DNA of 47,721 bases, taken from an uncultured Victivallales bacterium (GTDB lineage Bacteria > Verrucomicrobiota > Lentisphaeria > Oligosphaerales > JAFGRS01). Both the position numbers and the translations under genes were made by a program. The stretch covers positions 1 to 47,721 of the forward strand of contig CAILUI010000007.1 in the NCBI GenBank assembly GCA_903837355.1, written 5' to 3'. Below the pieces are notes generated by a model, which saw only the letters and a list, made by a program, of their open reading frames with translations, was not told the origin of the DNA and ran no database searches. This document shows positions 15,622 to 26,000 of this stretch, one piece after another (positions within the stretch are counted from its first letter, which is position 1; each line of letters starts with the position of its first letter).

Positions 15622-18600
15622 ATGCGGAAACTCGATCAGCCCCTTTACCGCCCGTCGAGCTGGCGCGTCCTCGTCGGCTGGGTCTGCGCCGCAGCCCTTG
15701 TCGCCGGTGCCGCGGAGTTCGTCTGGCTGGAAGGCGAGGCGCCGACCTCGTGCAGTGTGACGCCCGAGGTGTCCGCCTGGGGGCGGGTCGAGTTCTTCTC
15801 GGCCGGCAAGTGGCTGCAGGTGAAGTGTGAGGCGGACAAGGTCGAGACAGAATTCCCCGAGGCGGGGGCTCTGCTCGCCTACCGCTTCACGACCGCGAAG
15901 CGCGGCAGCTACGAGATCTGGAACCGGATCGGCTACGAGTTTGTGCGCTCGCCGTTCGACTGGCGCTTGGACACAGGCGAGTGGACGCGGGTCAGTCCGG
16001 ACGAGCTTACCACGGACCTCATGGAGTTCAGCCTCTGGAATGAACTGGCGTGGCTACGGCTCGGCGAGCGGGAGTTGGGACCCGGTGAACACACCCTGGA
16101 GTTCCGCGTGCCAAGACTGAAGGACGACAAAGGTAAATTCGCCCGCATCCTGCACGCCAGCGATGCCATCTGCATCCACGAAGGCCCATTCTACCCGAAT
16201 GGGCGGTACCGGCCGGGCGAGGCCTACCGGGATGCGCAGGACGAGGCGGCCGGGCGTCAGGTGTTTGAGTTGCCGGCGGCGGCGGCGCCTGGGGCGCGTA
16301 CGGCGGTGCCGTTGGCCGGGCTCTGGGAGGTCTGCCGCCATGACGAACAGCAGCCCGGCGAGGTGGCGGCGCCGATCACGGATTTCCCTGCCGCCCCGTA
16401 CTGGCGGGCGATTCCCGTACCGGGCGACAAGAACACGCTCCGCCCGGATCTGGAGATGGCGCACCGGTTGTGGTACCGAACGCGGGTCAACGTGCCGGCA
16501 GTGCTCGCGGGCCGCTCCTTCCAGCTCGTGTTTCCGCAGAACAACCTGAACACCACGGTGGTGGTCAACGGGGTCCTTTGCGGGTTCGACAAGAACCCCT
16601 TCGCGCGGGTGCAGATCGACGTCAGCAAAGGCATCAAGCCCGGGACCGTCAACGAGATCTGGGTCGGCCTGCGCGACGCCTGGTACGCGTACTCCACCAA
16701 CCCGGACGATCCCGGCAAGTTGCGCCGCCGCTTCAACCTGCCGCGGAAGTACTCCGGGGACGGTTTCCAGGATCTCGCTTACCCGATCTGGAACCATTTT
16801 GAGTCAGGGATCTTACAAACCCCAGAGCTGGTTGCGGCGGGCGCGGTCTACGCCGCCGACGTGTTCTGCCAGCCCTCGGTGGCGCGGCAGGAGCTGGCCG
16901 TGGAGGTCACGTTGCTCAACGCGAGCGCTACGGCGCAGGCGGGCGAGGTGCGCTGGGAGGCGGTTGATGCCGCCACGGGCATCGTCGCCAAGGCGTTTGC
17001 CGTCAAGCCCTTCGCCGTGGCTGCGGCGGCTTCGCAGGTGCTGCAGCTTGCCGAAGCGTGGACAGATCCGAAGCTCTGGTGGCCGGACGAGCCGAACCTG
17101 TACCGGCTACGCACGACGCTGGTCGTGGGCGGTCAGCCGGTCGACGTCCGCGAGACGACGTTCGGTTTCCGCGAATGGAGTTGGGCTGGGCGCGACTTCA
17201 AGCTGAACGGGCTCGTCTGGCATGGCTGGGCCGACTGCCACACGGCCTCCAACCCGGCCGACTGGCTCGCCTTCTACCGCCGCTCGCAGCAGACCGTCAT
17301 GCGCTTCTGGGGCACGGAGTGGCAGGGCCTGGCGCCGGAGCAGGCCCTGTCGTTCTTCGACCAGAATGGCGTCGTCTGCCGCCGCAGCGGCATGCTGGAC
17401 GGCGAGGCGATCGGCTACTTCGCCATCGAGAACGACCCGGTGCTCAAAGCGCGCTACGCGTCCGACATCAAGATGCAGCTCATGGAGAACTGGCGCGACC
17501 AGATTCTGGCCCAGGTGAAGGGCGAGCGGAATCACCCGTCGGTGCTGGTCTGGTCTCTGGAGAACGAGTGGCTGTACATCAACTGCATCAATCTGTACGG
17601 CGGCATGATGGACGAGTTCGAGCGCGTGGTGACTGAGGTCGCCCAGGCCGTTCAGGCCCTCGACCCGACGCGGCCGACCATGGTCGATGGCGGTGGCGCC
17701 ACCAAAGCGCAGACGCTGCCCGTGCATGGTGACCACTATGTCGCCGGTTCGCCGCAGGACTATCCCGATCTGGCCTACCAGGCCAACCCGACCGGCGGCG
17801 GCCGCGGTCGCTGGACCTGGGACGAGAAACGTCCGCGCTTCATCGGCGAGGACTTCTACATGACCGGCAACCATCCCGAGGTGGCCAGCTTCGAGGGCGA
17901 CAGCGCTTTCGCCGGGAAGCCGCGCCGCGGGGTGGCCATCTGGGAGCGTATGCTGCAGGAGGGCTACCGCTGGGCCGGCTACGGCGCCTGGCAGTTCTGG
18001 CTCGGCCAGCATGATACGGACCAGAGCCAGTACGTGGCCTTCGCCCCGCGCGCGGTCTTCTGCCGGCAGTGGGACTGGAGCTTCGGTTCAGGACAGCCGG
18101 CAGCCCGCGAGTTTGGGGTCTTCAACGACACGCGCTACGACGATCCCATCCTCTTTACCTGGTCGCTGGTTTTCGCTGGCAAGGCGGTCGCTGGTCGCGC
18201 GGTTGAGCTCAAGGTTGCGCCCGGTACGAGCCAGCGTTTCGTGGAAACCATCACCATGCCCGAGGTGGCAACCCGTGCCGAGGGGGAGTTGGTCCTGAGC
18301 CTGAGCGTTCAAGGCAAGGAGGTATTCCGCGACGCCAAGGCCGTATCCGTGATCAAGCCGGCGGCGCCAGCCGGCTTGGCCGGACTGGCGGCCACGGAAC
18401 TGGTGGTTTTCGATCCGCAGGGCGCGGTCGGCGCGTTCCTCAAGGAGAGTGCCATCGCGTTCACCCCCGTTGCCAGCCTGGAGGCCTTGCCGGCCGAGGG
18501 TAAGGTGCTGGTGGTGGGGCCGGAGGCGCTGAGCCCGGCCGAGAGCGCTACCAGTCGGCTCGCCGCCTACGCCGCCAGCGACGGGCGACGCGTGATCGTC

Positions 18601-20667
18601 CTCGAGCAGACCAACCCCTTACGCTACCAGGGCGTACCCGCCGATCTGACCCCGGCGCTGAACGCCGGGCGGACAGCCTTCGGCGAGGACCTCGAGCACC
18701 CTGTACTGCGCGGCCTGCAACAGAAGGACTTCTTCACCTGGGGTCAGGACCGGCTCGTCTACCGAAACGCCTACCTGAAGCCCGGTCGCGGCGCGACGTC
18801 GCTGGTGCAGTGCGATGGCGCCTTGCGCTGTACGGCCCTGGCCGAAGTGCCGGTCGGCAGCGGGGCGCTACTGCTCTGCCAACTCACCGTCGGCGAGCAG
18901 CTCGGGCAGAGCGCGGTGGCCCGGCAGTTGCTGCTGAACTTGCTGGCGTACGCGGCGTCCTATCGGCGCGAGTACCTGTCAGTAGTGGCTGCCGTGGGTG
19001 ACCAGCCGCAATTGGCCAAGACGCTGGAGGCTATCGGCTTGCAGTATCGGCAGGCGCCCGCCGACGGTCTCCTCGGCGCCCTCGCCGGGGAAGAGAAGAT
19101 CGCGGTTGTCTCGGCGTCTCCGGCCAACCTGCAGGCGTTGGCCCAGAACCTCGAGGGGGTGAACCGTTACCTGGCGGGAGGTGGCAGTCTGGTCCTCTGC
19201 GGCCTCACGCCTGAGGGCCTGGCCGACTACAACACGATCGTCGGCGTCGAACACATGATCCGGCCCGGAAAGCGCGAGCGGATCGTCTTCCCGGCGGTTC
19301 GCGACCGGCTGACCGCCGGGCTGACCACGGCCGACATCGTCCTCAGTTCGTCGGAGCGGATCTTCTCCTGGACGGCGGGCAACTACGTGGTGTCGGACCT
19401 GTTCAGCTACGTCGTTGACGACGACGAGGTGGCCTCGTTTGGGACCTCGCCCTTCTTCGCCTATAGCAACATCACCAACGGCTTCGTCTCAGCCGATGGC
19501 TGGCCGTTGATCATCAACTTCCCGGCGAACCCGGACGGGTCGCCGTACACGGTGCCGATCACCCTGCCGCGAGCGCAGACGCTGACCGAGTTCACCTGGA
19601 TCGGCAACGTCTTCTACTGGCCGCAGACGCGGATCAACCTGATCTTTGACGGCGATGCGGGGCACCCGGTCTCCTACAAGGTCGAACCCAACGCCGAGCC
19701 GCAGACCTTTGCCATCGAACCGCCGCGGCCGGCCACGACCGTCTCGCTGCAGATCGCCGAATGGATCCCGCTGCCGGACAAGGCCCCGAACATCGGCATC
19801 GACAACATCACCCTGAAGGCGCAGCGCTCAGCGGCGTACCGGCAGACCGTCAAACCGATGCTGAACGTCGGCGGCCTGATGCACTACGTGCGCGGTCCGG
19901 GGCAGATCGTGCTCTGCAACCTGCTGTTCAAGGACACCGAGGACGTGCCGGAGAACGTCGGCAAGAAGCGGACCATCCTGGCCGCGATCCTGCGCAACCT
20001 GAAAGCGCCCTTTGCTTCTGGCAAGACGGTGGTGGCCGGTGCCGATCTCCGTTGCCAGACGATCGACATCGGGAAAGCCGCGAACCAGTTCCGCGACGAG
20101 CGTGGCTGGTTCGGCGACAAGGCGTTCGTCTTCAAGGACATCCCGGCGGGGCAGCAGATCCTGGCCGGGGTCCCGTACCAGCTCTTTGAGTTCGCCACCT
20201 CGCCGGTGCCCACCGCGGTCATGCTGGGTGGCGACGGCATCCCGAACAACCTGCCTGCCGAGGTCAAGGGGATTCCGGTTCACCAGAAGGCGGATGCGCT
20301 GTTCTTCCTGCACACCGCGCGCCTCGATCAGCGGCGGAGTGAGCAGGAAGTCCGCGAGGGCAAGCGCTACGAGATGGCGCGCTACGTCGTCACCTACGTC
20401 GACGGGCAGACGGCGGTCGTGCCCGTGTGCGCCGAGATCGACATCGAGAGCTACCGCCAGAAGACGCCCGCCGTCGTCATCGCCGGCGCACAACTCGCCT
20501 GGACCAAGCCCTACGCTGGTACCGACCAGTGTGCCGCCGCCTACTCGCTGCAGTGGAACAACCCCCGGCCCGAGGTCGAGATCCAGAGTCTGGACCTGGT
20601 CTACGGCCCCGATCGGCGGGGGGTTCCGGCACTCCTGGCGCTGACCGCCGCGGTGGCGGGCCCATAG
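15622..20667 (+). CDS. large secreted glycoside hydrolase family 2 enzyme
   Basis: The 1681-residue protein has an N-terminal signal segment (about 1-34). A binding domain opening with EFVWLEGEAP fills about 35-190, followed by a GH2 sugar-binding jelly roll (about 210-370), an immunoglobulin-like domain (about 395-515) and a TIM barrel (about 520-800). GH2 catalytic residues are in place: acid/base E649 in WSLENEW and nucleophile E743 in FIGEDFY. The C-terminal half holds a Rossmann-like segment (about 1140-1210, YLAGGGSLVLCG) and further beta domains, making it much longer than a typical GH2. It probably hydrolyses an exposed beta-linked sugar outside the cytoplasm; the sugar is unknown. 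ATG 15622 follows GGAGAG by six bases. It converges with the galactonate dehydratase gene, 36 bases away. Confidence 0.88.
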   Translation: MRKLDQPLYRPSSWRVLVGWVCAAALVAGAAEFVWLEGEAPTSCSVTPEVSAWGRVEFFSAGKWLQVKCEADKVETEFPEAGALLAYRFTTAKRGSYEIWNRIGYEFVRSPFDWRLDTGEWTRVSPDELTTDLMEFSLWNELAWLRLGERELGPGEHTLEFRVPRLKDDKGKFARILHASDAICIHEGPFYPNGRYRPGEAYRDAQDEAAGRQVFELPAAAAPGARTAVPLAGLWEVCRHDEQQPGEVAAPITDFPAAPYWRAIPVPGDKNTLRPDLEMAHRLWYRTRVNVPAVLAGRSFQLVFPQNNLNTTVVVNGVLCGFDKNPFARVQIDVSKGIKPGTVNEIWVGLRDAWYAYSTNPDDPGKLRRRFNLPRKYSGDGFQDLAYPIWNHFESGILQTPELVAAGAVYAADVFCQPSVARQELAVEVTLLNASATAQAGEVRWEAVDAATGIVAKAFAVKPFAVAAAASQVLQLAEAWTDPKLWWPDEPNLYRLRTTLVVGGQPVDVRETTFGFREWSWAGRDFKLNGLVWHGWADCHTASNPADWLAFYRRSQQTVMRFWGTEWQGLAPEQALSFFDQNGVVCRRSGMLDGEAIGYFAIENDPVLKARYASDIKMQLMENWRDQILAQVKGERNHPSVLVWSLENEWLYINCINLYGGMMDEFERVVTEVAQAVQALDPTRPTMVDGGGATKAQTLPVHGDHYVAGSPQDYPDLAYQANPTGGGRGRWTWDEKRPRFIGEDFYMTGNHPEVASFEGDSAFAGKPRRGVAIWERMLQEGYRWAGYGAWQFWLGQHDTDQSQYVAFAPRAVFCRQWDWSFGSGQPAAREFGVFNDTRYDDPILFTWSLVFAGKAVAGRAVELKVAPGTSQRFVETITMPEVATRAEGELVLSLSVQGKEVFRDAKAVSVIKPAAPAGLAGLAATELVVFDPQGAVGAFLKESAIAFTPVASLEALPAEGKVLVVGPEALSPAESATSRLAAYAASDGRRVIVLEQTNPLRYQGVPADLTPALNAGRTAFGEDLEHPVLRGLQQKDFFTWGQDRLVYRNAYLKPGRGATSLVQCDGALRCTALAEVPVGSGALLLCQLTVGEQLGQSAVARQLLLNLLAYAASYRREYLSVVAAVGDQPQLAKTLEAIGLQYRQAPADGLLGALAGEEKIAVVSASPANLQALAQNLEGVNRYLAGGGSLVLCGLTPEGLADYNTIVGVEHMIRPGKRERIVFPAVRDRLTAGLTTADIVLSSSERIFSWTAGNYVVSDLFSYVVDDDEVASFGTSPFFAYSNITNGFVSADGWPLIINFPANPDGSPYTVPITLPRAQTLTEFTWIGNVFYWPQTRINLIFDGDAGHPVSYKVEPNAEPQTFAIEPPRPATTVSLQIAEWIPLPDKAPNIGIDNITLKAQRSAAYRQTVKPMLNVGGLMHYVRGPGQIVLCNLLFKDTEDVPENVGKKRTILAAILRNLKAPFASGKTVVAGADLRCQTIDIGKAANQFRDERGWFGDKAFVFKDIPAGQQILAGVPYQLFEFATSPVPTAVMLGGDGIPNNLPAEVKGIPVHQKADALFFLHTARLDQRRSEQEVREGKRYEMARYVVTYVDGQTAVVPVCAEIDIESYRQKTPAVVIAGAQLAWTKPYAGTDQCAAAYSLQWNNPRPEVEIQSLDLVYGPDRRGVPALLALTAAVAGP

Positions 20668-20670
20668 TAC

Positions 20671-20684
20671 CGGCGGCCCCGCCG
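20671..20684. terminator. candidate bidirectional hairpin between convergent genes
   Basis: CGGCG and CGCCG (20671-20684) form a short GC stem in the 36-base gap between the convergent stops of the GH2 and galactonate dehydratase genes. There is no T-tract in either direction. The position suits a transcript end but the structure is weak. Confidence 0.3.
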
Positions 20685-20703
20685 CGGGCGCCCGGCTCCG
20701 GGA

Positions 20704-21807
20704 CTACCAGTCCACGACCGAACCGTCGTCGGGGTGGTAGAGTTCCGGGCTGCGCCAGTCATGGTCAATCTTGTCGGCCAGGGCATTCTCGTCGAGTTCG
20801 ATGCCGAGGCCGGGGCCGGTGGGCACATCGACGTAGCCGTCCTTGGCCACGAACGGCGTCTTCAGGTAGCCTTCGCCGAGGGTCGTGTGCTCTTGGGCGA
20901 TGAAGTTCGGAATCGAGGCGTCCAGTTGGAGGCAGGCCGCCAGCGAGATCGGGCCGAGCGGGTTGTGCGGCGCCAGCGCCGCGTAGTAGGCCTCGGCCAT
21001 GCCGGCGATCAGCCGCGTCTCGTGGATGCCGCCGGCGTGGCACAGGTCCGGCTGCAGGATACTGGCGGCGTGCTTCTCCAGGATCTCACGGAAACCCCAC
21101 TTGGTGAAGATGCGCTCGCCGGTCGCGATCGGCAGATGCGTACCGCGGGCGATGTCAGCCATGACGTCGACGTTCTGGCACTGGCAGGGCTCCTCGATGA
21201 ACATCGGCTGGTACGGCTCAAGGCCCTTGATCAGCAGCTTTGCGGTCTGCGGGCTGATGGCGCCATGGAAGTCGATAGCGATATCCGCTTCGGGCCCGCC
21301 CGCCTCGCGGAGGGCGGCGAAGGCGGCGACGGCGCGGTCGACGAAGCCTTTGGTCTCGATGATTCGTGCCGAGCGACCGCCGGCCACGCCCGTCTTGAAG
21401 GCGGTGAAGCCCTTGGCCATCCAGTCCCGGATCGACTGCGGGTCGCCGGCATGTTTGTACAGGCGGATACGGTCGCGAGTCGGGCCACCAAAGAGCTGGT
21501 GGATCGGCACGCCGAGGGCCTTGCCGGTGATGTCCCAGAGGGCCTGTTCGACCCCGCTTAGCGCACTGCATAGGATCGGCCCACCGCGGTAGAACGCGTG
21601 CCGGTACATGGCCTGCCAGTGGTGCACGACGCGCCGCGGATCCTGCCCGATGAGGTACGGCGCGAGTTCCTCGACCGCCGTGGCGCAGGTCCGCGCGCGG
21701 CCCTCGAGAACGGGCTCGCCCAGCCCCACCAGACCCTCGTCCGTGTGCACCTTGAGGAACAACCAGCGCGGCTTGACGAGGAAGGTCTCGAGCTTGGTGA
21801 TCTTCAC
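20704..21807 (-). CDS. dgoD: D-galactonate dehydratase (mandelate racemase family)
   Basis: The 367-residue protein aligns along its length, from memory, with Escherichia coli DgoD, which dehydrates D-galactonate to 2-dehydro-3-deoxy-galactonate. The magnesium ligands and catalytic histidines are all kept: D179 and H181 in IDFHG, E205 in FIEEP, E231 in TGER and H281 in APHNPLG. Each is four residues earlier than in the E. coli enzyme (D183, H185, E209, E235, H285). The N-terminal motif KPRWLFLKVHTDEGLVG and the C-terminal EDNSVAEW-like end (here PDDGSVVDW) also match. It lacks about 15 residues of the E. coli length. No kinase or aldolase gene for the next steps is adjacent. The start at 21807 has AGGAG just upstream, and the gene follows the DA1-like gene after 27 bases. 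A related acid sugar dehydratase specificity is possible. Confidence 0.85.
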   Translation of the reverse strand: MKITKLETFLVKPRWLFLKVHTDEGLVGLGEPVLEGRARTCATAVEELAPYLIGQDPRRVVHHWQAMYRHAFYRGGPILCSALSGVEQALWDITGKALGVPIHQLFGGPTRDRIRLYKHAGDPQSIRDWMAKGFTAFKTGVAGGRSARIIETKGFVDRAVAAFAALREAGGPEADIAIDFHGAISPQTAKLLIKGLEPYQPMFIEEPCQCQNVDVMADIARGTHLPIATGERIFTKWGFREILEKHAASILQPDLCHAGGIHETRLIAGMAEAYYAALAPHNPLGPISLAACLQLDASIPNFIAQEHTTLGEGYLKTPFVAKDGYVDVPTGPGLGIELDENALADKIDHDWRSPELYHPDDGSVVDW

Positions 21808-21834
21808 GACGAAACTCCTGTTCTCCGGGATCCC

Positions 21835-22875
21835 TCAGGGCGCGCTTGCCGTGGGTCCGCCCGCGTCGAGCCAGCGCGAGAGCTGCGCCCAACCTGCAGT
21901 GCCGAAGCGCGTCATCATGTAGCGGTAGCCGGCCCCATACACCGGGTCGTCCGCAGCCTCGATCTCCGCAATGCGTTCGTCGTAGCCGAGACGCCGACAC
22001 ACCAGCGCCGCGGTGTACTGACAGACGCCTTCGGCGGCCCAACTGGGGGCTTTCTCGAAGGCAGGATAGCGCTCGGCCAGCAGGTCGTGTGTCAGTTCGT
22101 GGACGACGGTGCTGATGAAGCGGTCTGACTTCAGGCCGCTGAGGATCAGTATTTTGCGGGTTGCCCGCGTCTCCTCGCTCACCACCTTGCCGAACAGGTT
22201 GCGGTTCGTGGTTGTCTCTGATTCGCGCAGGTAACGCCCCAGTTCGCGGATGCTGACGGTCGGGTCCAGGCTGCCATGCGCCGGCATCTGGTCACGACCC
22301 ACGAGTTCGAGGGGGGGCAGCGCGGGCAGCGGCTGGCCGAGGACGACGGCGAGCATCTGGCCGGCGCGGCGGTACAGCGGGGTGGCTTGTTCCACCGTGA
22401 ACACGAGTGTGGGGCGGCACTCGTCGCAGACGACGCGTCCATCGGCCAGGGTTAGGCCTTTGTCGACGGGCAGGCCACAGGCGTCACAACGCGGTCCCTC
22501 GGCGTGCCGCTTGCAGTAGGTCCGCTTGCCGATCTGGAACGACTCGCGCAAGGGCTGACCGCAGACGACACACGTCGGCAGGACGCTGCGGAAGCAGGCG
22601 TCCGAGCAGAAGTGCTGTTGCTCATGGACCAGGTGTCCGCCTTCGATGCGCTTGCCGCAGACCGCACAGGTGGGCAGCGTCGTGCGGTAGCACTCTTTCG
22701 AACAGAAGCTCTGACCGCCGGCCTGGAGATACTGGCCCTGGACGGCCTTCCCGCAAGCCGCACAGGTCACCTGGGCGCAGGCCAGCGGGGCGATGAGCAA
22801 GGCGGCGAGGGCACCTAACCGCGCCCAGCGCCGGGTGCTGCTCTGGACTGACGTCGCGATATCGTCTCGTCGCAT
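21835..22875 (-). CDS. secreted LIM-domain DA1-like zinc metallopeptidase
   Basis: The 346-residue protein has an N-terminal signal sequence (about 16-34). Four tandem LIM-like zinc modules follow, starting at C38, C70, C102 and C130, with CxxC pairs and closing CxxC or CxxH pairs. After them comes a peptidase domain with H259-E260-x-x-H263, then E282-G-x-C-Q286 and D310-P-V-Y-G-A-G-Y-R. This order of LIM zinc fingers, HExxH, EEGxCQ-like helix and a DxxPxYGxGYR-like helix is that of the DA1 peptidases known from plants. E282 is the likely third zinc ligand. The substrate is unknown; plant DA1 acts in ubiquitin-linked growth control, which has no counterpart here. ATG 22875 has GAGGGT just upstream. 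A 138-base gap separates it from the large gene upstream, so it may have its own promoter. Confidence 0.82.
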   Translation of the reverse strand: MRRDDIATSVQSSTRRWARLGALAALLIAPLACAQVTCAACGKAVQGQYLQAGGQSFCSKECYRTTLPTCAVCGKRIEGGHLVHEQQHFCSDACFRSVLPTCVVCGQPLRESFQIGKRTYCKRHAEGPRCDACGLPVDKGLTLADGRVVCDECRPTLVFTVEQATPLYRRAGQMLAVVLGQPLPALPPLELVGRDQMPAHGSLDPTVSIRELGRYLRESETTTNRNLFGKVVSEETRATRKILILSGLKSDRFISTVVHELTHDLLAERYPAFEKAPSWAAEGVCQYTAALVCRRLGYDERIAEIEAADDPVYGAGYRYMMTRFGTAGWAQLSRWLDAGGPTASAP

Positions 22876-23013
22876 GCGACCCTCGCACAGCCATCACGGC
22901 ATCCCGCAGTCCGGGCCCGGCCGTTGTCGTCGAATGAATACCGCCGGCGCCGGGACTTGGTGAACTGACGCATCTGCAGCCTTCGACCCGTCGTCGGTGG
23001 CCTGGATCCCTGC

Positions 23014-26000
23014 CTACGGCGCCGCCGCCGGCTGCAGGCGGAACGTCCGGCGCTCGCCGAACCAGGCGCGGTCGAGTGCCGTCATCTGCAGGTCCACGGC
23101 CGTCGCCTCCGTGAGGGTCGGCGCCAGGACGAACTCACCGAAGTCCGCGTCCCCCAGGTAGGGAACCGCGGCGGGAAGAGGCCAGCGGCCCTGGAGTGGC
23201 GACGCCAGCGTCGTCGCCAGGAACACCGTCCCCGGCAGCGCCCCCGCCGCCGCCGGCGGCACCCACGTGGCCTCCTGGGTGTTGCCGAGACTGGCCCGCG
23301 CGCGCACCGGCGAGCCCGACTTAACCTCGATCACTGCACCATCTGCGGCCTCGACCCACTGGCCGGCGGCGTTGTACACCTGCAGCCCGTTGAACTCGGC
23401 ATTGAGATACTTGTGCGGGTTGGTGCCGGTCAGCGGCCGGTTCCCCACGGCGAGCGGCGGCGCGGTGACTGAGGTCGTGCCCGTGCCCGGCGTCCTGACC
23501 CCCAGCACTTTCCCGGCCGCCAGCGCCTCGCGATAGGCGACCTTGCCCGTGTTGAAGGCGGCGAACCAGTAGCCGCCGGCATTCGCATCGCGGTCGAACT
23601 CCCACCAGACCTCCGGCAGCAAGCGGGCGCGTGGCGTCTTGATCTGCGGTCCGTAGGTCCGGATCAGGTCTGCCGTGGCGCGGGCGGTCCCGTCGGGGTT
23701 CATGATGCCGTAGTCACTGCGCTCTTCGACCCGGTAGCCGCCCGGCCACCACCACGGCGCCGTGCCCTGGGCTCCGCTCTCCAGGACCATCCGGTAGATG
23801 CGCTCATGATAACGCGCCTGGACCGCGATGGCGGCCGCACTCGGTTCCATCCGCGTCGAATCCCAGACGCTGATGCCGAATTCCGACCACAGGATCGGCT
23901 TGCCGCGCGTCGTGAACTCGACATAGCGCGTGATGAAGCCTGCCGCCCAGGAGCCATCGTCGCTGTTCGGGATCGAGTAGCCCTCGGGACACATGAAGTC
24001 GACGTGCTTGGGCGTGCCGGTGAAGACGAAGTCATGCGGCAGCGTGTTACCTTGGCGGAAGCTGATCAGGTGGTTGGGGTCCAGGCGCCGCAGGCCGCGG
24101 TGGGCGCGGCCCCACAGGCTGCTGGTCAGATCGTCCATGAAGCGCCGGTAGGCGGCCATGGCCACCCGCCAGTCGCCATCCTCGCGGAACCAGCGCTCCG
24201 GGGGAGCGATCGCCTGGCCCCTCTCGTTTCGCGGTACCTGTACGCCCCAGTCCAGCTCCGCCGCCTCCAGGTTGCCATAGCGTTCCGCGATCCACGACCG
24301 CCAGGGTTCATCCCAGCGCCCGCGGTCCTTGCCGAAGACGTAATTCCCCGGCTCCCAGACCGTATCGTAGGCGAACACCGTGGCGTTATCGCGGATCCGG
24401 GTCGTCTCCAGGTAGGTGCGCAAAGCTTCCTCCTGGTAAGCGAGCGGGCTGGCCAGGCCCAGGAAGAGATTCACCTTGAGCTGGTGCGGGGCGCAGCGGC
24501 GCAGGAAGTCGAGCAGGTTACGGTGGAAGGCCAGGTCGTGGGCGGAGATGCTGACCATGTTGATCCCCAGCCCTTCCAGGCGGGCCAGGTCGAGTTCCAC
24601 CAGATCCGGGTCGTAGAAACGGGGGTCGAGCCAACCGGCCCAGTAGTCACCGGGGTCCAGGCCTGAGATGTACAGCGGCCAGTAATTGACGCCGACCGGG
24701 TACCAGGGCTTGCCGTGGAGCACGAACTGCCCCTCTGAAACACTCACAAACTCTTCTGCTGCAGGTTTTACCGTCTCAAGCACAGCGACCTCGTGAAGGC
24801 TGCGGTCAAGGACGGCCGATCCGGTCACCGCGCTGAGGGTCACCTGCATCTGGTAGACGGCAGCGGCGGCCGGCGGCTGCCAGGTGTCCTGCCAGATGGC
24901 TTCGCTGCCAGCCTCGACCTTGAGGACTGCGCGCTTCTGCCAGACCGGCTCGCCGCCGCCGGCCGGTCGGATTTCGGCGGTCACGACCCACTCGCCGGGG
25001 GTAACGCCGGTGTTGCGCAGGCGCGCCCCGCAGGGCACCGGTTCACCGGGCCAGTAGGCGAACTGCGCCGTTCCCGCCTCCGCGATCAGGCAGCCACCGA
25101 GCACCCGTTCGATGCTGGCCGCGATCCAGTCGCCCCAGGCGCCGTCATCGGCGAGGGTCGCCATGTCGTTCAGGCCGAAGCTCAGCACCACGCTGCCGGG
25201 GTAGGGCAGGTCGTGGTTGAGCAGCATCCAGGCTGCGGCTCCGCGCTCCTGGCCCTGCGCATCCAAAGCCCGCAGCAGGGGCACGTAGCGCCACTTCTGT
25301 CCCCGCGCGAAGCCCTTTCCCTGGGGCCGCGGGATGGCGCAGAGCACCGCCTCGGCGGTCGGCGGCAGCCGCGTCGGCAGGTCCGCCCAGGAGGCCGCCG
25401 CCGCCAGTGTGACCGGCCCTGGTACTGCGTAGGTCTTGTAGCGCGGCCAGATGCTCTCGAGGCTGCCGGGTGGTGCGACCGCCGCGAGCGCCGCGGCCGG
25501 CAAGGGACTGCGGCCGGTACCGAGGTCGGCAACCTGGAAGGTGTGGGTCGGGCCGGTGACCGCGGGGGTGTGCGTACCGGCCAGGCCGAAGTTCAGCCGC
25601 CGGGCGCGGGCGGGGTTGAGCCGGTCGCCGGGCTGACCGCGCGCCTCCTTGGTCGGCGAGTCCTGCCAGTAGCGGAACGCTTCCAGCCGCAGCGCCGTCT
25701 GGCTCCACTCCTGGCCGGCGTCGGCGGTGGCGATCCAGCGCGAGCCGTCCTCCTCCTGGATCTCGATCGCGATCTGCGGGGTCTGGGCATCGCCCTGTAC
25801 CTTGAACAACAGAAGGTCATGGCCGGCGCCAAATACCTGCGTGTCCGGCGACATGTAACCGTCCCAGTTCTCGTAGCTGCTGCTGGTGTAGCGCAGGCAG
25901 GGGGCGCCGTCCGGCCCGGTCGCGACCGCCTGCCAACTCCCGGCTCCGGCAGGGTTGCCGGTGCTGCGCTGCCAGGCGTTGAGGTCCATCCCGGCGGCGA

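Noticed and set aside
22911..22920. CCGGGCCCGG palindrome upstream of the DA1-like gene as an operator
   Set aside because: A 10-bp all-GC palindrome is unsurprising at this base composition and has no second copy in a comparable place.
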